Below, piece by piece: positions 46,217-59,400 of a stretch of 64,000 nucleotides of DNA. The stretch's first letter is position 1. Every line of letters begins with the position of its first letter. Below the pieces are notes generated by a model. That model was not told where the DNA came from. It was given only the letters and a program-made list of their open reading frames with translations, and ran no database searches. The translations under genes and the position numbers were made by a program. Origin of the DNA: Ascidia mentula (taxonomy: Eukaryota > Chordata > Ascidiacea > Phlebobranchia > Ascidiidae); contig OX387198.1 of the NCBI GenBank assembly GCA_947561715.1, positions 14,260,001-14,324,000 of the forward strand. The letters are read 5' to 3'.

Positions 46217-47489
46217 AACAGACTAGTAATAAAACTAAGAGATGTTCATCACTTTAAAACAGCTTTAGATTGATAAACCTAGCATATTTGCAGAAAAAAT
46301 ATTTCATAAACCAGAATCAATTTATGAATGATACTGAGTTGTGATTAGTTGTTATGCTTGATGCTTGTGAAACATTTTTGTGAAACCACTAACATAATAA
46401 AATGCCGCAGGATATTTGTGCGACGGGAGAATGAAAACACTTCCAAATTGGTAAACTGACTGGCTAAAACCTCAAAAATTATATTACAACACGATTTCCT
46501 GTCATTGGCACGTGGTCTGACAGCAACTCAGTTAAATTCATGTTCTAACTATATACACGCTGAACGACAGCAGTGTTGTGCCTTTTTGAACCATACAAAA
46601 ATATCTCCCAAGTATAGTAACACAGGGTGAAGTAAGTAGCAAATTTCAGGTGACTTAACAGTCCTTAATCAATCACTAAAGCAACTATTTCCTCTGCGGG
46701 AAAATACCACAACGCGTTATGTTGAAACCAGAAACCAATCATCAGTGTTTCATTTCATTCTGGCCCAGAAATAAGATTAAAGTTTCCTAACTACGCATGA
46801 AGAATGCAAAACATATCGACAAAAATTCAGAATTCAATCATTCATTCGTGTTTTGTCCCACGTGAATATTAAAAAAAAGGACATAACAAATGTGGAACTA
46901 ACAAAAATTAGAAAAGTTAAAGATAAGGTGAAAACAGAGAGTCGCCGAATGAAACCCGTAAGTTTCCAAGTTTCCTTCGCTGCCGACTTTATTTGTTAAT
47001 TCTAAGCACCAAAAAACAGAAAGTGATCTCACAATTTTCATGTTCAAGTTAAGGGAACCAACAGTGGCGATTTAGTTTTGTATCTCCGACTAACAAGTTT
47101 CATTTGATATGTCATAGTATGCGGTGACGGATAAGCAATCCGTACGACACATGGGCGGGTTCTAATATGGATTATATTAGTACATTTGATTAACAAAAAC
47201 CCATAAGAGTGTATGGAACCCCATTAATAGTTTTTTACCGGTAAAGGTACTCCATCAGGAAACAGGCAGTCAATTAACCACAATTAATGAATACTGTAGC
47301 ATACACTGAGCCGGAAGAAGTTTAATGTCTTGTCGTTGAGTGCATGGAAGCATTTTAATCGTTTATCAACTCTGAAAATGTTACATTTTTTTCTTTGGCG
47401 AATTTTGTTTTGCGGCGCAAAATATTTAAAAAATCTGAGCTAAAATGAATTGAAAAAATTATTGTCAAACTGGTGATATGCACAAAGAG
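46217..47489. repeat. Duplicated flank before relic E2
   Basis: 46280-46560 resembles 25680-25980 and 1-190; 46560-46930 resembles flanks upstream of B and C; 47141-47489 is collinear with 193-559. All are receptor-unit flank. No gene is supported. Confidence 0.6.
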
Positions 47490-48075
47490 AGGGGCCCATG
47501 ACAGGTGTCAACATGCATTACGGTCAGGACGGCCGTGACAGCAACGGACTTCCTCTTTGGTTTGAACGCAGGTCGTATTGCTTGGGATAATAACGTTGTT
47601 ACATACATCGTGCATATCAAAACGGTTGCACATTTCCCACAACGTGAATTGAAGGCGAAAATCTAAAAATGGAAAACTGTGTCGACGTACCATTGCTTTA
47701 CTGACTGATATCGATGCAATGTTGAATTTCTTTGCTAAACAAATTATACTCGTCACTTTTTGTCTGGGCATCGATAATGTAGTGTCAGATTCATAATATT
47801 GCAACAATTACGCTGAAAACATAACGTAGACGATTAACATCAGCATACAAAGTTACCTGATATATCCGTTTTCCTTGTAATAGCACAAATCAGTTTTCTC
47901 GTCACAATCAGAAACGAAACAGCACAAAAACATAAAAGAATCTCTATTATCTAAGGTTGAACGTTTCCAGCAAATAGGAGATATGAAATGTGATAAACAT
48001 CAACCATCGCAAAAGTAGTTTTTTGCACGATAAGATACATTTGAAAAACTATTGATCGTATAGAGTGTAACGTTT
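47490..48075 (-). pseudogene. LDLa-receptor relic E2 (exons 5, 4 and 3)
   Basis: The same relic as E1. The exon 5 block on the minus strand reads CNRFDMHDVCNN followed by CVQTKEEVRCCHGRPDRNAC, recognisably the exon 5 start of receptor A with changed cysteines. The exon 4 and exon 3 blocks follow leftward to rightward as in E1, with stops and small indels. Its exon 5 block is the closest relative of the 154-bp satellite at 55100-56470. Confidence 0.7.
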
Positions 48076-48149
48076 ATCTTCCTCAAGGCTCGTAGAACCT
48101 GCTTAAAACCAGTAATGCCTTTATTAAAAACGAAAAACCAACCGGGAGT

Positions 48150-49590
48150 GTTCACACAACGAGTCCCTCACGTTACTGCCACGCATACGTAGTTTGAGAT
48201 CACCACACCCAGAAGCGGTCATAGAAAACACATTAGCGGACACTGGAGGCGGTAAAGAGATCGCAATAAAAATATGTAAAATAATTCCCCCTCTGCGAAA
48301 GAGGAGTGTCCACACTCCATATATGAGACGAAAAACTTTAATAGCGTTGAACACACAATAGCAAGAAATCTCCAAAACCAAGAAACAAATACAACCACTC
48401 CTCAACATTTAATGCGACAAAACAAATCGAAGAACAAAACACTGTGTCGTGTCGTAAATGTGGAAAGTAGGGTGACCACATATGCAAATAAACTTTTTGC
48501 ATTAATCCGCATTAAATGTTGAAAATTCGCCGGTGCATTTGAAAACCCAAATGGCACAACGTTAAACTCAAATAGACCTTTGTGACAAGTAAACGCGTTT
48601 TTCTCTTTATCGTTGCTGTCCACCGGTATTTGCCAATTGCCCGAGTTTTAATCAAGTGTCGAAAAGTAGCGACACCCTGACAGTTGATCAATACTGTCGT
48701 CAACTCATGGGAGAGGAAAGCTACACTTTTTGCGCCATCGTTCAGGGCACAACACAAAATCTCGTACTCCCATCCTTTTTGAGCACTATAGTACGATTGG
48801 ACTTGACCAAGGCGATTGGACCTAACTTAATTACACCACGATCCTGCATATCGGCGATTAGCTCGTTAACTATTCGCTTGTTAGTTTCGGAAATTCTCTT
48901 TGGCTGCTGTCAGATAGGAGCAGCGTCGCCAGTATTAATTTTATGGGTGGTGCGACTAGTTCGATCAAGGTGATTTGACCCGGACGAAAAAGCAGAAATG
49001 TTTTTGTGAATCACTGTGCAAAGAGCTTCTTTTACGTCGGATGCAGTTTTAGATCTTTGACCCCAAATCCTTGCAATGTTTTGTTCAAGCTGGAGATGCC
49101 TGTGTCCTGCAACTCTTGGGGGGAAATGAAAACTGATTCCAAAATTCTTACACAACAGGCACGAGTCATACCTGGTTTAGGTAACATGGCAACTTCCCAG
49201 TGTCATGTCACTGTACTCAACAATGCATGAGTTGGACTGAAGGAAATTCAGACATAAAATACCTTCTTCGGAAAGCTGGGGGAATATTAAAACATCTAAT
49301 TCACCTTGCACCCCTGCAACTTGCAGAGTAGTTGTACCGAGTCCAATAATGATATGAGGCCGCCCCCAGCGCCAAACAATTTTCGCTGAGTGTGTATTGG
49401 GCTTTGATTTTGGTGCGGCACGCGGTCAAACAGAGATTTGGAAATTATTGTCACTGAAAAACCTGTATCAATAGTATTCACACAGTGTGCCTCACGTTAC
49501 TGCCACGCATACGTAGTTTGAGGTCACCACACCCAGAAGCGGTCACAGAAAACATATTAGCGGACGCTGGAGGCGGTAAAGAGATCGCGA
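48150..49590 (-). pseudogene. Degraded Ty3/gypsy relic, copy 2 (protease and RT)
   Basis: On the minus strand, in order: a protease-like frame (49296-49481, active site TIDTGFSVTIISKSLFD); a linker ending in RTSRTTHKINTGDAAPI, as before gypsy RT; and an RT block (48402-48623: GLFEFNVVPFGFSNAPANFQ). Stops and frame changes are frequent and no LTRs were found. Copy 1 in arm 1 has lost the RT block. Confidence 0.7.
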
Positions 49591-51188
49591 TAGGAAAATA
49601 TGTAACAAGAGCACATCGTGCACTGTTTGTTGGTGTGAAGTATTTCGTTACAGAATAGTAGCGATAAAAGTAAAAGTTTGTATTATACGTCAGAAACTTT
49701 TAAATTTTACTTTAAAAACCAAATTAATTACACACACGCCGTAACGTATTTTGAAGTCCAATAAACGACATGGGAAACGCATGAGCAACATGCAGGCAAA
49801 ATACATCTAATCCGAAGAAAATCATGTATGTAATTTCCTGATTAGTCTAAGGTCGGTTTCGACAGTTTCGTAACGCAAACTAACAAAGCTGGTAGCAGAT
49901 AAAAAAAAAGCAAGCGTGTTGAGGCAAGCGACCAGGCAGCGACATTATAGTTGTGTTGTGAACCAGTCAAGACATTGAGGTAATAAAGCTGTATAGGAAA
50001 CTTGCGCAACCAAACTAACCAGATACAAAAATCAAACTAAACGTAAATACTTCTTTATAAGACACAAATAATGTCAACGTTAACGACAAACAACTTCAAA
50101 CTAAACACATATACTTCCTTATGATGTAAAAGCCGCATCACGATAAACAATAAATAAATTTCAACTAAGCGTAAACAACCTATTTAGGGCACTTTTTTAG
50201 GGTTATTAAAGCTTTATAAGTAACTTACGTAATCGAGCTGATCAGTATAAACCTGCGTAAACAACTCCATATAAGGAGTCACCAACTTCGGGATAAACGA
50301 TAAAAAAGATATCATCGGGTGCGAAAGATGTAAACAGGTTCAAGGTACAAATAAAAAACAGTGGCAAACCGCAGCTTAAATTAACGGTTTCCACAATGTT
50401 TGCTTTCAACCTCTTACAACAGCTTTTTGCGCCAGTACAAATTTGCATGTTTAAGAGGTGTTTGATAAATGTTGAACCCAGCTATGAACAGAGAGTATGT
50501 GTCAGTAAACAACTGATTAGTAGCGGTCACGTAACAAGCCGCGAAAAGTGTTTGGTGAAAAAGTCGTAGCACTTTTACTTTTGACGTTCCAACAGTCAAC
50601 TAAAAAAGCAGATAAGAATTTGCACTTAATTTTCAGTTTCCATTCGCCAATTTCACATTCATTCGAATTGAACTTTAAGAAATTCATTCGAGCAAATTTC
50701 AAAAAGTCATCTTTACCTTAGTCGGTTTCTACCTCATCACGAAAAATATCAAGTAAATTTATATGCCGCCCCGGAGGCAATAACTTTCAATTACCAAACA
50801 ATAAGTTGATTTCTCGATATGATTGCACTGTAAACACATGGTGAACTTGGGAGAATAAACGGTTTTAAACGTGTCCGAAAAAATGAACATAGTAGGAAAC
50901 ATTGTCAGGAGTTTGCTAAAAACTCGCATTACATCTTTAAACGTGCAGTCTGCACCTGTCTGATGTGTAAGTTCCAAAAATTCTTTCCCACTGTGTGAAG
51001 GCGTTCAAAATTGGTGGTTCAATTCAGTTTCTTTTACAACTGTTTAATACTTAATTAAAAATAATTACACAGATTGCAATACTTAAATTCTAAGTAGAAT
51101 AGGTATACAAGCGACAACAAAGAACAATACGGACCCAATGCAAAATTTGTACAATACTGCAAACATTATCAAGATAAAGTTTATAGTG
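49591..51188. other. Intergenic spacer of arm 2
   Basis: Collinear with arm 1 but without its MITE (empty site 49951-49958) and without the 333-bp array. 50760-50915 is the 155-bp block also present at 5470-5625 and 26880-27035. No gene is supported. Confidence 0.6.
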
Positions 51189-52076
51189 TCAACGGAGGTA
51201 ACAACTTTTTTTTGAAATAAATATTCTAGTATGAAAGAAACTGTAGTAACTGTTGTTTCCAGCTACACAGGAGCTAAAGGTTTGATCGCATTCGCAAGTT
51301 GCTCTTGGTAAATCACTTCCATCTACAAACAGAAATAGTTTTCTGTTTCACGTGTGTCTTTAATTTTAGATGTAACTGGTTTTATAAATGTAGTTCTTAC
51401 AACAAATTGTGTGTTTGTCGGAACACGTTGTCTTGTAACTGGTCCTAAAAGCCAACTCGGAATTCCAATTTGTGGCATTGTAACTCATCGCAATTTCTTG
51501 CAAACAAAGGTCGTGGTCTTTGCAACATCTAAATATAAAAGAAAAGTTATGTCGAAGCGAAAGATGGAGGAAAGAGAGTTTACCCATCAACTCGATCCAC
51601 AACTTTTCCCCCTCCTCCCCATCCGCACCAGCATCCGTAAGAGATGTATCTTCCTCCTGATCCTAAAGTGTTTCCTAAGTTTGGAGTCAAACCGCGATAA
51701 CACGCGATTGAAAACCCGAGATTGTATACAGGGATGTTGGTGGAGGTGTAATCACCCTCATCCTCGACAATTATCAGATCTTCCCATTCATCGTAGCCTG
51801 GCCAATTGATAAACTCCATCTGATCAAAATTGATGTAAATCTGAGTGATTCGCACATATACTGCCAATAATAATTGCTGATTTATGTTCCGTTGATTTTT
51901 TATATTATTTTCCTACTAACCACAGATCTGTTTTTATCTCCACAAATTCCTAATACTTTCTTGCAATTCGGTGCAGTACTTACATCTCGATCAAGTCGGT
52001 TGGTTTTGGACAAGCTGAAAGCATTCAAGCAAGTGCAGGTGATGACAAAAGTCACCATCAATTCCCAAATTGCCAT
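51189..52076 (-). CDS. Secreted phospholipase A2, copy 2, intact
   Basis: Four exons (51984-52076, 51584-51876, 51401-51528 and 51189-51322; phases 0, 2 and 1) give 648 nt, 215 residues. Residues 1-22 form a signal peptide (MAIWELMVTFVITCTCLNAF). About 80 residues of polar, acidic sequence (EWEDLIIVEDEGDY) precede the enzyme part. The calcium loop YGCWCGWGGGGK is at 111-122, the catalytic CCKDHDLC at 130-137 (His134-Asp135), and CECD follows in exon 4. These are the hallmarks of calcium-dependent secreted PLA2, which cleaves the sn-2 ester of phospholipids outside the cell. The long N-terminal extension is unlike the short venom or pancreatic types. The donor of exon 3 (TGTT|GTAAGA) was chosen because it joins in phase and spaces the cysteines as in the family. 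Copy 1 carries a nonsense change. Confidence 0.82.
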
Positions 52077-54089
52077 TGTGCTAGTTATACTTACGTTGTA
52101 ACACGGTTAATTTGTTCACAACTATGAGCTACAGCTGTACACGAAATGCACAACGATGTTATTTTCAATGACAACAAAATAACTATATCATACAATACGT
52201 GTCATTGTGACACAAATATTTTTTTAATCTTACTACATACGATGCACTAGTGCAAACCTTGCACAATAACTTATCTATAAAAAGATTTTTTAAACTATGT
52301 CACTAAATTACTTGTTGAATTCCTAATTAAACGTTCCTTTTAACAAACTTTTGCCATTGCGCTCATTGTTTTTTTGTAAATGGTTTATGTTTATTCATGC
52401 AGTCGCCAAATGTACCACGATGACATACGATTGAATCAAAACATTTCCTAAAACGTGCTGGTAATCCTATATATGGCAACAGTAAACAACTTCCCGCTTT
52501 TTTATTTTGTTAGGTTGCTTGTAATTATGGGCTACAAGTTTAACGCAGCCAAGATGATCCTCCTACATATACGAAGCTTTATTTCAAAACCTTACTGTCG
52601 CTTTGCAATTCATTGCCATTATGTTAAACTGCACTGGACTGAACAAATAAAACTGATATTATTTCTACTCATCAGTGATTCCATAGTCACGCCCAGTAAT
52701 ATTTTCTACATCAGTATGCCTAAATCATTGATTTATTTTATTTACAACCAAAATCGCAGTATTGCCGTTTGACTGGCGTTACAAAACATACTGCGTACTG
52801 GCAATATCAACAATACAGCAGTTAGCGTTTGGTTCTTTTGGGAAGCGATTGTATAGAATATATCATGTCTGCATCAAACATGGTTAAAACCGTGTGCGTT
52901 GACACATTATCACTTACGTAGGGTTCAGAAATTTCATTACATTATGGATGAAGCTGATACATGATAAACAAGAACAACAGAGCTACATAAACATGACAAC
53001 GAACGCTACAAAGAAACTAAGTCCTTGCAAGCTAAGTCAGACCGCACTGGGAAGGGTATAATGCTTGAAGCTCGATGGTTTCCCAGAATGAGATTGTACG
53101 TCAAGCTCCTAACAGCTTGTTGTTCGCGCTATGCAATCTCGACAGCGATTTGCGGTCGCCTAAATTTCTATGGAGCACAGTCGACAGTACGGATCGTGTA
53201 CGATCGAAAAGTCGACATAAACTGTGGTCGAGCTCTTCACAGCTGGCAAACACGAAGTTAGGTTGCATTTGTTATCAATGCCTGGTGCACAGTCTACAGC
53301 TGCACTGATGGCAGTTGGCCCACAGTCGACCAAATTACACTTTAATTATTTTTCATTGTTGACATAGGTTAGGTGTTATCGATATCAATGCAATGCTTTC
53401 AGACAGCAATGGAAACTTGCGTATAACATTTACAATCAAAATCAAATGTTTTTAGATCAAACATATTTCTATTTAATTTGCCAGTAGATGTTAGTGTCAT
53501 GCGATTAAGAAATAGTAATTCCAAAGTATTAGGTATACCTGTAGTGGGAGCGTGGCGAATTCTACGAAATGCTTACAGTACAGGTTGTTTCACCTAGTGA
53601 AGAATGTATAAAGTCATTTATTCATAAAACTGCCATCCATAAGCATAATTTAATCTCTCATTTTAATTTTTTTATTCAAGTAACTACTACTCCTATTCCT
53701 TTTCATAGGTTGCTTCGATAACGACATTTACGGTTACAATCGTGGTAAAGGTTTTTACAAAATCAAAAAAATGAACAGAAAAGATTACAGAAAACATGCA
53801 CGAAACAAGGAAACGAAACAGTCCTGCTTCAAACGTTTTTTTGTTTCGGAGAACTGTGCAACGAAATGTTGTGGTCATCGGAACATGAAATCAACGCGTT
53901 CACAACTATCAATGCGTTTACAAATTACAACGTCGCCGCAACTTCCTTTGAAAATTATAAGTACAATTACTGAAAGTGTATCAGGCAAATGTATGTACCA
54001 CCGACCACTTAACTGAGTTATCAACTTTCCTAGGGCCTATGCAATAGAATTTTTTTGTTTTTTTTTTCGGTTGTAGAGGGATAAAACAA
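52077..54089. other. Intergenic region, one weak exon candidate
   Basis: Up to 52640 it is shared with arm 1, then unique AT-rich sequence. The only coding hint is at 53709-53992 (listed separately). Nothing else is recognised. Confidence 0.4.
53709..53992 (+). other. Candidate cysteine-containing exon
   Basis: After an acceptor-like ttttcatag a frame opens with CFDNDIYGYNRGKGFYKIKK, continues through SCFKRFFVSENCATKCCGH, and ends before a donor-like gtatgt. No family is recognised and no partner exon was found. It may be the debris of a secreted protein gene. Confidence 0.25.
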
Positions 54090-55090
54090 TCGATATTTTG
54101 TTCAACGTTTCAATTGGTCGAGGAAAATTTGGGTGAGAAGAGTTGAATTTGATGTGTAGACAATTAGATACCATTACATTTGTTCACCCCATTTATATCT
54201 TTAGAACTGTTTACCTCGCAAAAAAAGGGGAGATTGTTTTGTGTTTAAAGGAAAACCGCGTTCTTCATAAAGGTATGAACAAGCATTGAACAATAAATGC
54301 ACAATTTCAAAATGTTATTTTGTGGAATTTCATAAAGTGGAAAGTGATTTATCTTACCGGAATGAAACCTAAATAAACAGCCTTATTTCGGAATGCTCGC
54401 ACTCCAATGTCGTTCAATACATTGGACACTTCGGTTGATGTTCACATAGGAATACATACCGAATTTCGTACCAATGGTTGGCTGCATTTCTATTCAGAAA
54501 ATAACTCAGTGGGTTTGCATTTATGCTGTTCTTTTTTACTAAACTTAGCAAGGGCAGTGGCGTTTCTACACTCGTGTATAGATCTAGAAGGCAAGTGTTA
54601 ACTTCCCGATACGTAAAAAAAGAACTAAATTAAAAAAATAATGCTGCAGGTCAGGAAAACATAAATCAACCATTGTTCTTCGTGGTTAAAAAGGGCACGA
54701 ATAGGTTTATAATGTGTCCCAAAACCCCACCATACTGTTCACTGCTCAAAACCTATTCAAGCTTGGATATTTATGACTACAAAGAAGAAAATATTTCAGT
54801 GCCACACTTTTTTCGAAGCGATATGCGACATATCACACTCCCGGAGTTTCAATATACATTCTCGTTTTCTCAGAAACGACGCAAAACTTAAAATTTGATC
54901 AACTTAAATTAAAATTGTATGGGTGGTTACCCGACAAAACTATTTGTAGATGATTTCGCACAACGGTTTCTGCAAAGTGTGATTGACATTGTAATTGAGC
55001 GCTCAAAATGCTTTATTACTCTGAAAGGTGAATTGTCAACCTTACTAATACATTCTTTTTCTACTATAGGGGATTGGTATCATTTAGTCG
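54090..55090. repeat. 3' flank of a receptor unit, paralogous to 16060-17000
   Basis: Diverged match to the downstream flank of locus B, in the same orientation. It leads straight into the exon-derived satellite, showing that the satellite replaced the 3' part of a receptor gene. No gene is supported. Confidence 0.65.
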
Positions 55091-55099
55091 TCTGTCATA

Positions 55100-56470
55100 A
55101 AAGCCCATGACAGGTGTCAACAAGCATTATTGCCAGGACGGCCATAACAGCAAGGCAATTTCTCTTTGGTTTAGTAAGGTTGTATTGCTTGGGGTAATAA
55201 TGTTGTGACAAACATCGTGCATATCAAAACGGTTGCACATTTCACACAACGTGAATCGTAGGCCAAAATTGAAAAAAATGGAAAAATATGTCGACATGTC
55301 GACCTAGGACTTCCTCTTTGGTTTGAACGCAGATCATATTGCTTGGGGTAATAATGTTGTGACAAACATCGTGCATATCAAAACGGTTGCACATTTTCCA
55401 AAACGTGAATCGTAGGCCAAAATTGAAAAAAATGGAAAAATATGTCGACATGTCGACCTAGGACTTCCTCCTTGGTTTGAACGCAGCTCATATTGCTTGG
55501 GATAATAATGTTGTGACAAACATCGTGCATATCAAAACGGTTGCACATTTTCCACAACGTGAATCGTAGGCCAAAATTGAAAAAAATGGAAAAATATGTC
55601 GACATGTCGACCTAGGACTTCCTCTTTGGTTTGAACGCAGATCATATTGCTTGGGGTAATAATGTTGTGACAAACATCGTGCATATCAAAACGGTTGCAC
55701 ATTTTCCACAACGTGAATCGTAGGCCAAAATTGAAAAAAATGGAAAAATATGTCGACATGTCGACCTAGGACTTCCTCTTTGGTTTGAACGCAGATCATA
55801 TTGCTTGGGGTAATAATGTTGTGACAAACATCGTGCATATCAAAACGGTTGCACATTTTCCACAACGTGAATCGTAGGCCAAAATTGAAAAAAATGGAAA
55901 AATATGTCGACATGTCGACCTAGGACTTCCTCTTTGGTTTGAACGCAGATCATATTGCTTGGGGTAATAATGTTGTGACAAACATCGTGCATATCAAAAC
56001 GGTTGCACATTTTCCACAACGTGAATCGTAGGCCAAAATTGAAAAAAATGGAAAAATATGTCGACATGTCGACCTAGGACTTCCTCTTTGGTTTGAACGC
56101 AGATCATATTGCTTGGGGTAATAATGTTGTGACAAACATCGTGCATATCAAAACGGTTGCACATTTTCCACAACGTGAATCGTAGGCCAAAATTGAAAAA
56201 AATGGAAAAATATGTCGACATGTCGACCTAGGACTTCCTCCTTGGTTTGAACGCAGATCATATTGCTTGGGATAATAATGTTGTGACAAACATCGTGCAT
56301 ATCAAAACGGTTGCACATTTTCCAAAACGTGAATCGTAGGCCAAAATTGAAAAAAATGGAAAAATATGTCGACATGTCGACCTAGGACTTCCTCTTTGGT
56401 TTGAACGCAGATCGTATTGCTTGGGGTAATAATGTTGTGACAAACATCGTGCATATCAAAACGGTTGCAC
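55100..56470 (-). repeat. 154-bp satellite made from receptor exon 5
   Basis: Units starting at gacttcctc(t/c)ttgg lie at 55308, 55462, 55616, 55770, 55924, 56078, 56232 and 56386, exactly 154 bp apart. Seven are complete and the last is cut at 56470. A diverged founder-like unit covers about 55100-55307. On the minus strand about 90 bp of each unit translates as CNRFDMHDVCHNI and CVQTKEEVL, the start of receptor exon 5. The other part is intron-like sequence ending in a 14-bp palindrome gtcgacatgtcgac. Several central units are identical, so amplification is recent. Because 154 is not a multiple of 3, the frames close in each unit and no protein is implied. Confidence 0.9.
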
Positions 56471-59400
56471 CAGCAGCACCAAGCATGAGGAGATAAATTC
56501 CCATGAGAAAGTCGGATATTGACAAGTTAAGAACAAGAAGGTGATTAGTCCGAAATGCAGCTGATGGGGATTTTTCACCTGTCAACGTCTTTGTCTCTGA
56601 AATCATCACAACCTGTCAAATTATAAATGTTCCATTATTTCTGCGCCTCATATTTTCAGGCCTGAATTTAATCATCTACTAACCAAATTTCCAATTAGAG
56701 CCAGAAAAGCCATGATCCATACGAGGGCTCGTAGTAATGGGTTTGCGATCAGTTCGTATCGTGATGAAAATATATTTTCGTCCGTACCTTTAGTTAGAGT
56801 TGGACATTCATCACTCCAGTCAGAGCAATCGCCAATACCGTTGAATTTCTGTGGTGTGTTGTTATATTTCTTGCAAAGTTTTTCCTCATGAAAATGAACA
56901 AACCTTTTTCTTTTCAACAAACAATGGGTTTTGATTTTCGCAATAAAACCTTCCGTCTTTTGTGCAGTTCATTTCGTCACTTTGGTCGTCACAGTTGATA
57001 TTGAAATCGCACACTTTCTTACCGATAGAATTCTGAATTACAATAAAATAAAAATTGCGATAACGATAGCAGAAACCTGAAAGCGATGTATTTACCCAAA
57101 ATTGGAAAATCTCTACCCAAAATTAACAGATCATAAAAATTATTATTAATTATGCTAGCCAAGATTCTTACTTTAGCTCCGTTCAATACCGAACATTTTA
57201 CTCTTTCTTGTTTCGTGCAATTTTCTGAGTATTCGTCACTTCCGTCATGACAATCCACAAATCCGTCACAAAATATCGACTCAGGAATTTGGAAATAAAA
57301 GGCGTTAGTTGTTTTGCAATACGTCCGGTTACAAAGCTCAGTACATCCGAAAAAAACCTTTATCACTGTTTGGGTCATACAGGTAAGTACAGTCGAGATT
57401 ATTATCACAGAGCAGGTTGCTGCTAATCGTCCCGCTGTAGTACTAAGGTAATAAAAATTTAATCAATATACGCTTAATTTTTCTAAAATTTATCCATACC
57501 CCGTGCACATTTGAAAAATAAAAGCACATCCAATCAACTGGAATCTGACCTTTCTGATGTTGGCATTCTGTGAATTTGGTTGCGTTTTGCCTAAACAAAG
57601 GGTTAATAGCGTTTGTGATTTACTCTCTGTTTTTTTTTCTAACCAAATGTGGACAGAATTTTTCGGATCTTTGTACTAAACTTGCTTTAATGTTAGCTAA
57701 ACAATACTTACGTCTGTTTTTCACATCCTGTTAACGTTGTCGATTGACAAAGGCATTCATCACGGAGATCAGGACAATCAATGACGTTATCACAAACTTG
57801 TGACTTCGAAGTTATCGTTTGGTCATTGATGCACTGGAAGCATAAGGAGTTGTTGAAAGTCACCGAAGAAAATCCGCGTATATCCCTGTGAAAACTGATT
57901 GTAGTTTATGGCAGTCACAAAATGCAGCAACACTTACCTTGGATCGTCCATAAAATCATGTTTAACTGAAGAGTAACACAAATCACTTCCATCATCACAA
58001 TCGTAAACTTGGTCCCACAGGAGCTGCTGTGGTAAGTTACACGCGATACCGTTTCTAAAACATTTTAAACCATATCCTGTGTTTGGTAACGCTGGACAAT
58101 CATTACATGGATCGCCATCACATACAGCAGATCTCCTCCAACAAATTGAACCCGAACACCAGAAGTGAGAAGGGCACAATTTTTGACATGCGTGATGATT
58201 GTCATAGCCTGTGCCATAATCGTAGCAGACTTCCTCTTTGGTTTGAACGCAGGTAGTGTTGCCTGTTTTGGCGGAGTTGAGACATACACCGTCTTCGTCA
58301 AAACAGTTGCACAAATCAGGCGACCTGTGACAAACGATTTCCTAGGAATATGCTTCATTGTGTTGTACTTCATTATTATCATTATTTTACCACAATGGAA
58401 AACTGATGTCATTTGCTGAACAGTTATATTCGTCACTTTTGTCGGGACAGTCGGTAATGTTATCACATACACTTGATCTTGAAACAATCAATCGGTCAGT
58501 TGTGCATTGAAAACACAACTGTTTGTTAAAAGACGAATTAGAGGCAAAACGGGTGTCCCTGTGCATACAAAACATGTTGGTAAATTGACTTGGACACAGA
58601 AATACTACCCAGAAATATACCTGATATCTCCATTTTCTGAAGAATAACACAAATCTGATTTATCGTCACAATCAGCAACGCCATCCCATAAAAACAGTTG
58701 TGGAAGATTGCAATTCCGACCGTTGCGAACACATTTAAACCCGAACCCGTTATCCCAGCGTTGAAAGGCCGGACAATCGTTACAAGGAGTTCTGTCACTC
58801 ACAGTTCAACGTTTTTGTCTCTGTTTTTGCACGATAAGATCCCCTTGCAAAATTGTTAGTAGGGTAGAGCACACGTCATGTTTGTGGGTCGGTAGATCCG
58901 TGCTGGATTGCAGCTGTGAATGTGGAACTTTGTGTTAAAAGTCAAAATAAACTTTGTCATTAAATGTGCAGAATTCACAACATTGTTTTTCGGTTCACGA
59001 ATTGAAATGTGGATTAGTTATTTGGATTCGAAATATCGTAGGCATGGGTGTAAATCTTAACAGCAGAGCTGTGAAATTTTTCTTGCATTGTACGAGTCCC
59101 GATAATATACAAACCAGTAACTTTTTTTTACTATGCAACTTTGGTCCTGCGATACCGAAACTAATTGCAAAGTTTATAACATTCCTCAATTCATTATGAT
59201 TCATTTAACGTTAAAAAAATGTTCTACGTCACAATAGCCGTTATACAATCTTCCGCCATTGAGCGACGATCGGTGCTCTTATTTGAAAAACACAACATGG
59301 TTTTATTTTCTACTTGTTTATGAGGCATCTAGATTTTCGTTTTGAATTTCTGTTTTAGGCCAAGTGACTGAAAATCAACATACAGAAAACTGTCTTCCTT

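Larger units (their letters stand above)
47141..52640. repeat. Segmental duplication, arm 2
   Basis: Collinear with 193-7334. It carries relic E2, a longer gypsy relic and an intact phospholipase A2. It lacks the hAT MITE and the 333-bp array of arm 1, and has only one copy of the roughly 580-bp direct repeat. The right boundary after gcactggact coincides with the end of arm 1. Confidence 0.85.

Noticed and set aside
53025..53308. Two overlapping plus frames of 77-78 codons
   Set aside because: They overlap in different frames, have no domain and no neighbouring exons.
55171..56443. Repeated minus frames of 61 and 75 codons in the satellite
   Set aside because: They recur every 154 bp, overlap each other in two frames and end at the same stop. 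They are fragments of an ancestral exon, not genes.
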